Shown here: positions 1-11,639 of the stretch, in pieces
Position numbering within the stretch: position 1 is the stretch's first letter
Layout: each line of letters starts with the position of its first letter
Assembly (NCBI GenBank): GCA_951799445.1
Contig: OX637289.1
Span: forward strand, 46,972,264-47,036,263
Direction of reading: 5' to 3'
Length of the DNA stretch: 64,000 nt
Origin: Pseudisothecium myosuroides
Lineage: Eukaryota > Streptophyta > Bryopsida > Hypnales > Lembophyllaceae
Notes under the pieces: model-generated
Databases searched by the model: none
Told to the model about the DNA's origin: nothing
What the model saw: the letters and a program-made list of their open reading frames with translations, nothing else
Program-made: the position numbers and the translations under genes

Positions 1-695
1 GAAAGGTCCTTGACCGGGCCATACAAGCGTGTCACAGTGTGGGAGCTTCAAGTCATTGTACTCCGGGGTTGAATTCGGGATGCCAACACTAGTCTGCTGT
101 GGGGATTTGGCTACTGTACAGTGGCAATGCTCTAACACTACTAGAAAATTAAGTGTCCAATTCAACAAGAAAATCAAAAAATATATGTTATTTTGGACAG
201 TGGATTAGGACATTTTGATTCGGACAAAAATCAACACTTCTATGTTGATTTTATATCTTGATTCGGTCACAATGAAAAAATTATTATTATTATTGAATAA
301 TTTGCCACGTAAGCTGCCACATAGGTTGAACTTGCCACCCAGGCAAGACTGCCACGTCATTAGAACGGCCAAACGGATTAAATTGCCACGTCAGCAATCA
401 ACAAATTGATATTAAATAATTAATTAAAGTTTCCAAATTAAATTCTTAAATTTAAAATTTAACTTTTAAAAACCCAACATCATATTCAAAATAATTTAAT
501 AAATATATACTACTGTGGAGCTTTGAATGCCAAAATCACGACTACATTCCAAATAATTCAACATATATTCCAGTTTGACTTTCAATGTAACTTACCTTGA
601 TGTTTGAAGAGAGGGGAAGACAAGGCCTTTATACAAGTGAGGTGGTAGGAGGTAGGACAACCCATATGGGATTTGTAAAGAGTGAGGAATAGTTG

Positions 696-1134
696 GAGCT
701 CAACCGCTCATACTTAAGTCAAAAGTAGGAATTGTAGTTTTAGTAGAATTTCAGACCTCATTTAGGCATTGTAGAATTCATTTTTTCAAAAAACTTTGAA
801 CTAAGTTATTGTAGAAAATGAATCTAAATTTCATCTCCAAAAATCCGTTTCAGATTTTAAGCCTCCAATTAAAAGTTATGGACAAATTTGAGAGAGGGGT
901 TGGAAGGGACATTTTTTTTGACAATTTCAAACACCCACTTTGAAATTTGTCCATAACTTTTGAGTGGAGGCTTGAAACATCAAACGGTTTTTTGGAGATG
1001 AAATTTGGCTTGATTTCACAACTTTTTTTAGTTCAAAGTGCTTTGAAAAAAGATATTCTACTATGCCAAAATGAGGTTTGAAATTCTACTTTGTACACAA
1101 TTCCTACATTTTGACAATGAGCGGTCAAGCTCTC
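696..1134. repeat. Foldback (long inverted repeat) inside the CACTA element
   Basis: The left arm (about 696-905) and right arm (about 925-1134) are imperfect reverse complements over roughly 200 bases. Matching blocks include GAGCTCAACCGCTCA at the left against TGAGCGGTCAAGCTCTC at the right, and GTTATGGACAAATTT against AAATTTGTCCATAAC near the centre. Many mismatches are present, so it is older than the next foldback. Transcription across it would give a long hairpin RNA. No coding sequence is seen. Confidence 0.8.
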
Positions 1135-1311
1135 ATCTTCAAATTATCTCATATTCTTTGATAATTTATGATGAACAATGAATTTCATTGTAAAAACAAC
1201 CTCTCTATTATCATTTTTTCTAAATGTCAATGAAAATTGGTGACTCCTAGTAGTAGTTGGGGCCACCATATAAATTGCTCTCATAAATTGAGAAACTACA
1301 ATTGTGAAGTG

Positions 1312-1925
1312 AAAATTGGGCATATTGTTGCACAAAAGGGATTTTACAATTTCACTTAGAATGGACTATACTTAGACCTATTATTATTTGAATGAAATTT
1401 TTATGTAAAAATAATTTTTTTGTGAAAAGTCAAAATGTCTCATTTCTTTTTATAGGATGAATATACATCTTGACTAGAATTACATATTATAAGTTCCATG
1501 AATTTTAAATTTTTATTGATTGAATTTTATGGATTGAAATTTGACTTCAAAATTTTCATTTTTTTATTTTTCATTCCATAGATTGCAAAAAAATACAATA
1601 AAAATTCAAAATAACATCAAATAACTATATATATCAAAAACATATTTGCAATTTATGGAGTGAAAAATTAAAAATTAAAATTTTAATAAATAAGATATCA
1701 ATCAATAAAAATCCAATATTCGTGGATCTTGTAGTATGTGATTCTAGTCAAGATGCACATTCTTCCTATAAAAAGAAATGAGACATTTTGACTTTTCACA
1801 AAAAAATTACTTTTCCATAAAAATTTCATTCAAATAATAATAAGTCTAAATATAATCCATTCTAAGTGAAATTGTATATAAAGGTAGAATCCCTTTTATA
1901 CAACATGTCAAAATTTCTCTTAATA
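1312..1925. repeat. Large, well-preserved foldback inside the CACTA element
   Basis: The left arm (about 1312-1535) and right arm (about 1690-1925) are reverse complements with few differences. Matching blocks include ACAATTTCACTTAGAATGGA at the left against TCCATTCTAAGTGAAATTGT at the right, and a long shared stretch around GTCAAAATGTCTCATTTC. The arms are over 200 bases and the AT-rich spacer about 150 bases. It may be a separate insertion in the CACTA element or a rearranged part of it. No coding capacity. Confidence 0.85.
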
Positions 1926-2407
1926 TTTTTAATTTTTTAGTTTATTAAAATAATTTATATAATAGCCAATTATTTTTGGAAGTCACCATAAGTCCATCAC
2001 CTTGCCATATAGAATATCTTGATTTTAGATGGTCATTGGACTTTATTTTGGACTTTTCCGCTAATATTGGACATTTTTATTTTTTACAAAATTTTGATCA
2101 TTTAAATTTTTTGCTGAATTTGACAGTTTTTTTTTTCATTTTATTTATTTTTTGGCATACTTTTAAATAATTATTTTTGGCCGACCCTATCTTACTATTA
2201 CAATATGTGGAAAAATGAAAATGATGTTGAGAGGATTGCCGAATCAAATCATGTTTGAGCAAATTTTTTTTTTGTTCAAATCAACCAAATCATGTTGATT
2301 GATGTTTGGAGGACAACCAAATCAACAGAGCTCAATTTTATTTTGTTGTAATCAACGTAAGTGCATTGATTTTCTATTGATTAGGGCCCCCTTTTCTAGT
2401 AGTGTAA

Positions 2408-3002
2408 GAGTATCCACACCCTTACTTGCCAAACTTGGCCCCTGTTCAAATTTTCTATCTAATTTTGAAGAGCCCTCAATTTTCTCCTTGCTCACCAAAT
2501 AAGATCCGTAAATAGTTGAGGGACTAGTCATCAAGGAGAATAAACTAGGATGAACTATGATTTTAGGGGGCCATTTCTTTGCATGTTGGGAATGAAGGCC
2601 TATTTACACCAAGAAACTTTGGGTTGGAGCCCAAAGAAATGTATTTTGATTGGAGAATAGCTATGGTACCTCACTTCTGGTTTTACACCAAAGAAAACTT
2701 GGATTGTGGCCTATAATTTTTTCAGTGGATGAAAATCCTTGTTGAAATCCTACATGGCCAAAGTGGATAGTGACTTCCCGGACCTAAGGGGAGTATTTCT
2801 TAGGAAGCTCTTGGAGGTATCCAACCCCCAAGTCCAAGAGGAAATTTGGGGAATCATTTTTTTGTCTATTACTTAAAAATGTTTGCTACTCGTTTTTTGG
2901 GCTGTTTTAGACCATTTTTAGGCTATTTTGGCCTTTTCTAGCCTGCATATTTTTAGTTTGCTTTTGGCCTATTTTTAGCCTATTTCTATGGATATCTTTA
3001 CA
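2408..3002. other. Intergenic, no gene seen
   Basis: AT-rich DNA between the CACTA element and the first TTAA-flanked element. Frames are short and no conserved protein motif is visible on either strand. Confidence 0.6.
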
Positions 3003-3006
3003 TTAA

Positions 3007-3944
3007 CCCCTAAAGGCCCAAGGCTTTTTTTCTGCCAAAAAACCATCAAAACTGCCATTTCTATAGCAAGGAGTAAAAAGAAATGAAAAATGTTTTTTTT
3101 TCCACATCTAACCGTAGGATCTTACACCTAACTAGTATGAGAATGTGTGGAAAAAATTTCAGAATTTTTGACCGCTCAGATTGCAAGATATCTGCGTTTA
3201 AAGTGGAAAAAACAAGTATTTCAGCACATTGCGAGACTAGATTTTTTTGACTTTAAACATTTTTCACTTAAAATTTTTGCACTACAAAGTTTTGTGCTTC
3301 AAATCTTTATAGTGGAGAATTGAGTTGAGAGTCTAGGGAAAAAAAAAAATTCAAAAAAACTTAATTATCATTCCTAAGAAATTTATTAAGTAGAAGTAGG
3401 TACGATATAGAAGGAAAATCTAAAACATTAATATATTTTAGATGGAATTAAAATACACTAATCCCAATGGTGAGATTGTTCTAGCAAATAAACTAAACCA
3501 TGAGAATTTTTTAATTTTTTTAAATTGCAAAAATAGCATTTAGAAATAAATCCTACAAGTTATTTTTTTCAAGAAGATGCTCTAATTGCCCGAAAAACAA
3601 GAATGTCCATAACTTTCTCATAACAAATCCAAATGAAATGAATCAAAGCTTTCCAAATAGACAAAAATATAATCTACAAGAAAAAAAATATTAAAAAAAA
3701 AAAAAATCAAATTTTTGCCAAATTTTTCTTGCTGCCCGGATTGCCCAGTTACGAAAAAAAGTAACATATTTGGCCATAACTTCTGACTCCTATTTCCAAA
3801 TGTCTTGAAATTTAGTGCATATGAAAGATATTCCTTGCGCCCACCTTCTATTAAAATTTCAGCTTAAAATATGGAAATCTCTAGTCACACGGACCTGCCC
3901 AAAATTTCTATACGGCCAAAAAACGCATGCCGGTCCTTTAGGGG
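3007..3944. mobile_element. TTAA-flanked non-coding element, ~938 bp
   Basis: The element begins CCCCTAAAGGCCCAAGG and ends CCGGTCCTTTAGGGG, giving inverted termini of about 15 bp. TTAA lies immediately outside both ends (3003-3006 and 3945-3948). The interior is AT-rich and non-coding. Its internal modules recur at 13728-14750, 27792-28618, 46277-47197 and about 59770-60705, and its right half recurs at 45550-45799. The TTAA target with ends starting CCC resembles the piggyBac pattern (established for that superfamily); assignment here is inference because no transposase is present. Confidence 0.8.
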
Positions 3945-4106
3945 TTAAAAATTCAGCCCAAGTGTACATTGGGCCATGATTCAATTCTTTTGGTTTACAC
4001 CAAATGTTTGGGCCACTACCTACTTATAAGTCCCTTATTTCAAGCATGGTATACCACTTACAATGGTCTCATTCTTAGAACAAGGTACCACATGTATTCA
4101 TGGGTT

Positions 4107-4269
4107 TACTAGAAGAAACCCACGTTGGTCTAAACAAAAAATGTGGGCTAAAATTTGTTGAGAACTGTGTTTCCAACGCTGGAATCCTAGAATTTTGCGT
4201 TGGAAACATGGTTTTCAACAAATTTCAGCCTACATTTTTTGTTTAGACCAACGCAAATTTCTTCTAGTG
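4107..4269. mobile_element. CACTA-like hairpin MITE, 163 bp
   Basis: The right end reads TTTCTTCTAGTG and the left end TACTAGAAGAAA, the same terminus with one C-to-T change. GTT flanks both ends (4104-4106 and 4270-4272), a 3-bp target duplication as in CACTA elements. The entire element folds on itself: arms of about 80 bases match almost base for base, for example ACGTTGGTCTAAACAAAAAA against TTTTTTGTTTAGACCAACGC, with a short loop near 4188. A transcript would be a microRNA-precursor-sized hairpin. Confidence 0.8.
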
Positions 4270-4304
4270 GTTGAAACCTAAGATTTTGGGTATCAATAGG
4301 CCCT

Positions 4305-4395
4305 GAGTGTCAAAAGAAGATTATGAGGAGCCTTGGGAATGAGTGTCAAAGAGAAGATTATGAGAAGCTTTGGAAATGAGTGTCAAGAAAAGATT
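4305..4395. repeat. Short tandem repeat, ~36-bp unit
   Basis: The unit starting GAGTGTCAAA and containing AGAAGATTATGAG recurs at 4305, 4341 and 4378, about two and a half copies. It leads directly into the longer array that follows. No coding role is apparent. Confidence 0.75.
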
Positions 4396-4651
4396 ATGAG
4401 GAGCCTATAATATTTTTTTAACTACATTTGAAGAGTGCTAGACCATTAGCACATGAAGGTGACCATCCTCTAATATTAGTAATGAGGAGCCTACAATATT
4501 TTTTAACTACCTTTGAAGAGTGCCAGACCATTAGCGCGTGAAGGTGGCCATGCTTTAATATTATTGATGAGGAGCCTATAATATTTTTTAACTACATTTG
4601 AAGAGTGCCAGACCATTAGCGCGTGAAGGTGGCCATGCTCTAATATTGTTA
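4396..4651. repeat. Tandem array, three ~85-bp units
   Basis: Units begin with ATGAGGAGCCTA at 4396, 4482 and 4567. Each contains AACTACATTTGAAGAGTGCC and a block around CCATTAGCGCGTGAAGG. Units two and three are nearly identical and unit one is slightly diverged. It is a minisatellite-like array with no protein-coding frame. Confidence 0.85.
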
Positions 4652-4826
4652 ACTAGCCTAATTCATTTCCCTTTGGAAGAAGGATAAGGTAGTTTGTAGT
4701 CTCAAAACAACCTTTTATTTCTATCTAATTCATCAATGACAATATTGATAATTCAAGGAACATGGTGTTCTGTCCTTGATAGGGACGCATTTAAAACATG
4801 GTCGCTTCAAGAACAAACTATCTTAA

Positions 4827-5745
4827 CCCCTAAAAGACCAAGCACCGTTTTTTTGGCTACAAAGCGATTTTGTATAGGTCACGAATAAAATTTTTATTTA
4901 TTTTCTTTGAAATTTTCAAACAAGATGTGCCCAAGGAGTAGCTTTAAGACCCAATAATTTTCATAACTTTTGACTACAAGGTTAAAAAGTTATCATATGA
5001 TATATAATTTTTTGCGTTTGGCGGGCAGCTCAAGCAGCTCAAAAAATCCTTTAGAAATCTTTTTTTTCAAAAATTAAAAATTAAAATTGGTTTTCTAGAT
5101 TTATATATTCTTGAAAAACTTTGAATTTGATTCCATTTTTATTAATGAGGTGAAAATTATGAGGAGTTTTAGTTTGAAGGTAGTTATGAAATCTATACTC
5201 TAAAATAAACTTTGAAGCTCTTTATTTAACTCAATTTTTAGTATTTTTGGAAAAAATAAAAGCATTGAGTGTAGATTGTTTATTACAACATTACAACCGT
5301 TGCAACTAGCATTTTTCAATTCCATAACTAAATTCTTGACAATTTAGTATTTTGAATCATTATCTACTTCTTTCTACTTACTGTTTTTTCCTATATGTTG
5401 TACAATTTCAAATGATCTGAAATTTTTCAAGCATGTAGCCAACTTGCCTTGAAGAATGAATCTAAGGAGTAACCACCACTTTGAACATTTTTTCATACAA
5501 ATGCGACCTTGAGAAGGGCAGCTGCTCGCTTTTTTGCAGAGACAAAAAAGGATTTCTGTCAATTTTTGTCAATGCTAGTATCTTGCAATCCAGAAGGTGG
5601 AAATTTTTGAAATTTTTTCCACATCTTTTCAAACCTGTGTACTACAAGATCCCATAGTTATATGTGTCCAAAAATGTTTTTTTTCCTAAAATTTGGTACT
5701 TGTACTAGAAATGGTAGTTTTGGAGCAAATTTGGTGAAAACATAG
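4827..5745. mobile_element. TTAA-flanked element, right terminus lost
   Basis: It starts CCCCTAAAAGACCAAGC directly after TTAA (4823-4826). The interior matches the elements at 12080-12971 and 29000-30273, for example the block leading to GGTGAAAACATAG. In those copies that block is followed by ACTTTAGGGGTTAA; here it is followed directly by TTAA (5746-5749), so the terminal ~16 bp appear deleted. Non-coding. Confidence 0.7.
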
Positions 5746-5749
5746 TTAA

Positions 5750-6866
<1,117 letters not shown>

Positions 6867-6927
6867 TCATTGAAATCTTCATTTGTGCCTCTACAGCTTC
6901 AAGAGCAAAACTACATTGTGAAGGTGA

Positions 6928-7765
6928 CTTGATGAGACTTTTGAGTTGAGAATCGCGGCTTGAAGCACGGCTCAAAGCAGTTCTGGAAGCGCAGCTTGAA
7001 GTATCTCCTTCTTGTGTACGGGATCCACATCCCAACGGTCTACCACCGAGTATTGCCGGTCAGTTATAGGACATTTCGGCAAACCGCCAAGTCCTGGGTT
7101 TCCCTGCCAAACAATCTGACTTCCCTAGCAATGCCTGTGTGATCGCCCTAATCCCAGAAGGCCACACTCGCTATCCTAACAAACGCCTCAATTTCATTCC
7201 ATAAATTATCCTGCGGTCTTGCCCAAATACGAGTCTGCACCCCGCCCTTTCCAATTGTCAGTGGACAGAATCCGTCCACTTGGGTGGTCTAGGATTAAAA
7301 ACCTTTAGGGATTAATGCTTCCCAATTTTCATAGGAATGAACTTAGTTATACTATGTAGAGAATCATTGGCTCACTAAGAAATTGCAACACTAGTTGCAT
7401 TGGCTGAATGGGAAGTTTCAAGAGAATCTTTGGATAGTCACAAAAAGATCTTTGGCTGCCTAAAACATTGCCACGTTGGGGGGTTCCACTTCCTATGAAA
7501 ACAAAATAGCCCCCCCCGACGTTGGTTAACAATGTTATGCAAATTTATCAAAAGTAGTGCTACAAGCCTTTCAAAGAAGGGTGAGAATTTATTTATTTTT
7601 TCCATATTCAATTGTCAAGGATATAAAAATCCACCTCCAAATTGATCCATCAATTTTTTTAATTTTGTGACCTCTACAACAATGGCTCTCAAAATGTTGT
7701 GTACACTTACAAAAAATGCCATAGGAAGTTGAGATTTTAGAGATTTTATACCAAATTTGGATATA
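6928..7765. other. Intergenic, no gene seen
   Basis: Mixed-composition DNA between the PCNA fragment and the Harbinger-like element. A segment near 7515-7536, reading GTTAACAATGTTATG, resembles the right terminus of the small element at 30783-31011, so a degraded copy may lie here. No convincing coding sequence. Confidence 0.5.
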
Positions 7766-7954
7766 TTAGAGTTATTCGTAAAGTACCCAAAACCGGGGTT
7801 TAAACCCCGCAATTTTGTGAAAAAACAGGTTTTGGGCAAAAAGTCGCCCGCACCTGACATACCCAATACAAAAGTGGATATCAAACTTTTTTTCGCACCC
7901 AAATCGACCAAAAAGAAGTTTTGTGACTTTGCCTGCGGGGTCGTGGTCGCAAGC

Positions 7955-8094
7955 GTCGGGAGGGCGGAGCAGGTGGTCTCTCACTCATGGGCGCGCGCGA
8001 CTTAGGCAAAGGAATTCTGAGCGTGTCGGGAGGGCGGAGCAGATGATCTCTCAGTCGCAAGTGCGTGGCTTAGGTGAAGGGTTTCCACTGGGTG
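7955..8094. repeat. Two ~70-bp direct repeats near the left end of the Harbinger-like element
   Basis: GTCGGGAGGGCGGAGCAG occurs at 7955 and again at 8025, each followed by TGATCTCTCA-type sequence and a CTTAGG block. They are GC-rich and lie upstream of the Myb-like gene. They may be subterminal transposase-binding repeats or promoter DNA (inference). Confidence 0.7.
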
Positions 8095-8399
8095 CATGAC
8101 ATCGGGGGTGTGAGCACGGCAACAACTACCTCACCAGGTTTGCAAAGGTGCATCATATGCTTCAATCCCTTCCGCTTAGATTTCCATTCAATTCCGTTTA
8201 CAATGCATCTTACTGGGCATTTCTGCAATTAGTGACCTGGGTGAATTGCCCTCTTTGTGAGCGATGCCACGTGATGATTTCTGTCAATTCCTACAGTGTG
8301 AAGAAGTCGCAAAGTCATTTAGGGTTTCTGATTTGGTCCCGTAAGGTGTGGAGAGTGAGTGACACAACCACATTTCAATATTTTTGTTGCAGATTTCCC

Positions 8400-9242
8400 A
8401 TGGCCGACAAACCAGATGATTGCATTGTGTTGGACTTCTAGCGCCTTTCTCAACGATCGGCAAAATTGCCATGCCAGGAGAAGATCCATCGCCCTATTGT
8501 TGATTCCGTTGTCCTCTCCTCTCTAGTTGCGGCCTACACGACCCACTTTGCGGCCTACAACAAGGGCAAGACGAGTGTCACACAATTGGTGCCAGGGAAG
8601 GTGTGGAAATTGGTTTACGACCAATTCCTTTGTGAGCACCCTGGCAGCAAGTTCGCAGAGGAGACTTTGAAGGACAGGCTTTGGGAGACCCTCAAGGAGC
8701 TGAAGACAGGCATGTCAAATGAAGAAGGATCGGATAGGGCTGTCCTGCAAGTCGACGACGTTCTCACCTGCTTGAGAAACATAGATTCCCATGCAACACG
8801 CAATACTTTGAGGCTTCGCCAAAACATGCTAGAGCAAGCATTATTAAGTGGTGGGAACTCGCCTACAACATTTTCGCAGCCCTCATCACCTGGAATGGCG
8901 CCCAATCAAGTACAGGATGCGAATCCAGGGCCGCAAGCACCCACCCGTGGAGCAGGTACCTGTTCACCAAGCCCCTCGTCAAATCAAAAGCTACCATCAA
9001 AAGCTGAGCTCCTAGCAGCTCAATCTAAGAGTATGAAATCCATTGCACGCAGTATGGAAGTCAGAACGGAAGGAAAGGAGGCTCTTCTCTCTTTAAAAAT
9101 GGACATCGAGATGAAGAAAAAGAAAGCTGCTAAAATTGCGAATATGGAGCATGCAAAGGATTTGGGCGCCATCACTGATGTTGAATTCAAGTCCGAGGTT
9201 AGGGCCATTCTTGGTCTATACTTCGAGGCACTTCTAGAATGA
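8400..9242 (+). pseudogene. Myb/SANT-like protein of a Harbinger element, with in-frame stop
   Basis: An ATG at 8400 lies just after a good acceptor (TTTTGTTGCAG ending 8392), with a donor GTAAGG at 8341, suggesting a 5' intron. After 13 codons there is an in-frame TAG (8439-8441), then about 260 open codons to TGA at 9242. The downstream part has a trihelix/Myb-like N-terminal region (conserved Trp, Leu and charged spacing in VWKLVYDQF and LKDRLWETLKELK), a Pro/Ser-rich linker, and a Lys-rich helical C-terminus (about residues 175-258 from 8466). This is the usual architecture of the DNA-binding partner that Harbinger transposases need for nuclear import and terminus recognition. Its convergent position opposite the transposase supports that role. 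If translation can start downstream of the TAG the protein might still be made, but no good ATG lies near the domain start. Confidence 0.7.
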
Positions 9243-9682
9243 GGTTCAATTTGGTACATCTAGACTTCCAATCTAGTTTGCTTCCCTAGTAGGCATTATT
9301 TTGGAATCTGCTACTTGATTCTAGCTTGTACTACCCGTTGTTTCAATGTAAGCTCATGTTTCAGGACTCATGTTCTAATGTAAGCTCATGTTCCAGGACT
9401 CTTGAATCTCAGTCACTTTCCTTGAAGCAAGAAGAGTTGATCACTGACCAGCGAGGTACTTTCCTATGCGATGCCTTCTTTTAAATCTAAGTTGATAGAG
9501 ATTTCAAGAGTGTAAGAGGGGAGGGACGTCGGCAAATTTTTGATCAATTTTGTTCGAACTCGTTCAGACCCACAGAGAGCTTTTAGGCTCTGACTGTGCC
9601 CGTGCTTGGACGTGTACATGACTTCCGGGAATTCTTTGAGGTAAGCAACAGACCAATTTTGGACACTGTAATCATTGGGAGC

Positions 9683-10210
9683 CGAGATGCACGCATGCGT
9701 CTCATGAAGCACGATGTGAATCTTGGTAGAAGTGTGTTCTGGGATATGAAGAACCGTCTCCCTCGGAGCATAACGACCTTGGAATGGGAGAACTCTTTTG
9801 TGTCAGTTTACAACAAGGATAATCCGAACTTGCTATTTAGCATGTGTGGATTTGAAGTTCGTATTTTACCCAAGATCCGCATGACTCAAGAGGCATTTGG
9901 CAGCAAGGACGGCGTGTGGAACTTGCAAAATGAGCAAACCAAGGAGAGAACTGCTATGGCTTATCTTCGGGTGGATGATGAACATCTGAAAGTTCTCGAG
10001 AATCGTATCAGACAGATTCTCATGTCCTCTGGCTCCACGATATTTACCAAGATCGTCAAAAAGTGGAACACTGCCCTCATTGGTCTAATGACCTATTTTA
10101 GGGAAGCGACAGTTCATACACAAGAACTGTTGGATCTTCTCGTAAAATGTGGGAATAAGATTCAGACTCGTATCAAGATTGGGTTGAATTCCAAAATGCC
10201 TAGTAGATTT
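9683..10210 (+). pseudogene. Captured PRP8 (spliceosome core) coding fragment
   Basis: An uninterrupted frame (open 9596-10237) contains 176 residues that I recognise as PRP8, the U5 snRNP protein at the spliceosome's catalytic centre. Diagnostic stretches are [70 protein letters not shown] and [14 protein letters not shown]. The segment belongs to the reverse-transcriptase-like part of the ~2,300-residue protein. Homology begins abruptly at the Arg encoded at 9683 and ends after the Phe at 10208-10210; the flanking codons are unrelated. There is no ATG upstream of the homology in this frame; in-frame ATGs occur only at codons already inside it (9695 onwards). No stop and no intron are visible across 528 bases. 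It lies inside a Harbinger-like element, in the same orientation as the Myb-like gene, 350 bases downstream of it. It cannot encode functional PRP8. Confidence 0.88.
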
Positions 10211-10491
10211 GACCCCAAACCAAAATGTGACAGTTGACACTTCAGCGATTGCCTATTTACGACCAAATAAGCAAAAATGTAATGAATTCTGATAAAAAAA
10301 AAAGCTAGACTTTGAAGTCTATAGCTTCGAAAACATGAATTGTAGCTGCTGAAGCTAAGAACATAACCTGGCTAAATTAGCATGTGAAGGTGTAATGACC
10401 CGCAGCTGCCATCATTAGCAGCTTAGATTGAAATCACAAAAAAGAGCAAACCCTAAACCCAAAGCAGTGACAACAGTTGATGCTGCAATGG

Positions 10492-11639
10492 TTAGAAATC
10501 CCCACCCCAGCCAAAGTGCTCCTTGTTTTCTTCTTGCTCATCTGGAACAACAGTATTGAAGTTCATGCGGCGGCGATGAAGGAAGTTAGTTAACTTTGCA
10601 GCAGCCTCAAAAAAATGACAGAATCATGGCCTTCGGTTGTCAAATCATTTCATCAGCCTTCGCCACTTTTGCTTCAAACCTCCAATGCCCCACTCCACCT
10701 AAATGCGATAGCCTGCATGCATCTTGTTCCAAGCGTTTACCACTTTTTGTGAGATCCCTTCACCCATTTCATGCCCTTGAATCCGTCTCATAATAAACAT
10801 TTCCGTACCAATGTACCCTGAGTCCCCAAGCACGTACTCAAAATATTGGTTGATGTTGTTATGAGCAAAATGCTCACGCCATGTTTTGTACAGCTCTGAT
10901 GCGCATAGGCAGCTCACATCATGAAATGACCCGGGGTAGGTAGAATCTATATAGATGAACAAACCATGGTGATCCACAATGACGACGTTGTTAGTGCAGT
11001 ACATTTTCTTGCGACCGTTGAACCACTTGCTATGATCTGGATTTTTCCATGGCCTACGAATCTTAACCAAGGTACCATCAATAATCCCAATACACCCTGG
11101 AAATCTAGGCACCATAGAAGCTAAGGCCTGCCTCTCCATAACGTCAGGCCATTTTGATTTCATCCCTCAAAGCCCAACTCACACAACTAGCAATAAAAAC
11201 TTGATCACTTATAACTGAGGACTTTGACCAATTCCAAAGGAAACTTGGCAAGATTGTAGTAGGATTGTGCTTCATATACAGCAAGAAGCTAAGCAATCGT
11301 TGTTCCGGACTCAGCTTAGACGGACGCCCTGATAGAATGCAAACAACACCTGTAGATCGTGCATGGTCTACAATTGTCGGACAAACCAATTGGCACAAAT
11401 TCCGCAAATTTAGAAATGGAGAAGTTTGTTAGAACCTTAAACAGAGCTGGAGTAGACATTATGGATCCTAGCACATCACAAACACCTTCGTTGGGGTTTA
11501 CTGACTCTTGCCCACCTTCCTCCAATTCGTTTGTGTGAAGGAGCTCCATCCTGCTCTGCATTGCTAATTGAATGACAAGCATGGCCTGCTCCTCATCACT
11601 CTCTGATGAGGAGGACAAATCTGATGTGCTGCTATCCAT
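10492..11639 (-). pseudogene. PIF/Harbinger (HARBI1-type) DDE transposase, decayed
   Basis: The frame starts at ATG 11639 with an acidic, Ser-rich N-terminus, then a helix-turn-helix region (LSPEQRLLSFLLYMKHN), the first catalytic Asp in GCIGIIDGT, the second in VLGDSGY, and the third acidic residue in VEWGIGGLK, ending with a FFEAAAKLTNFLHRRR block typical of plant HARBI1-like proteins. The frame is broken by shifts near 11405 and near 11157 (in a run of A), and by in-frame stops at 10699-10701, 10645-10647 and 10624-10626. The latter two are TGA codons where relatives have Arg, consistent with CGA-to-TGA decay. The reading continues in one frame to TAA at 10492. All three DDE motifs are still recognisable. 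It would have cut and pasted the element together with the Myb-like partner. Confidence 0.85.

Larger units (their letters stand above)
136..2404. mobile_element. Non-autonomous CACTA (En/Spm-type) DNA transposon
   Basis: The left end reads CACTACTAGAAAA (136-148) and the right end is its exact reverse complement (2392-2404), a perfect 13-bp terminal inverted repeat of the plant CACTA type. Both ends are flanked by the trinucleotide TAA (133-135 and 2405-2407), the 3-bp target duplication expected for this superfamily. The 2.27-kb interior is AT-rich, has no long open frame and no transposase motif, so the element would need a transposase from elsewhere. Short GTTGAT/ATCAAC motifs recur near both ends, as subterminal transposase-binding motifs do in CACTA elements (inference). 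Two large inverted-repeat structures (696-1134 and 1312-1925) sit inside it. Confidence 0.85.

Noticed and set aside
9596..10237. A functional gene for a short PRP8-like protein
   Set aside because: Only 176 of ~2,300 residues are present, there is no ATG upstream of the PRP8 homology and the frame lies inside a transposon; treated as a captured fragment.
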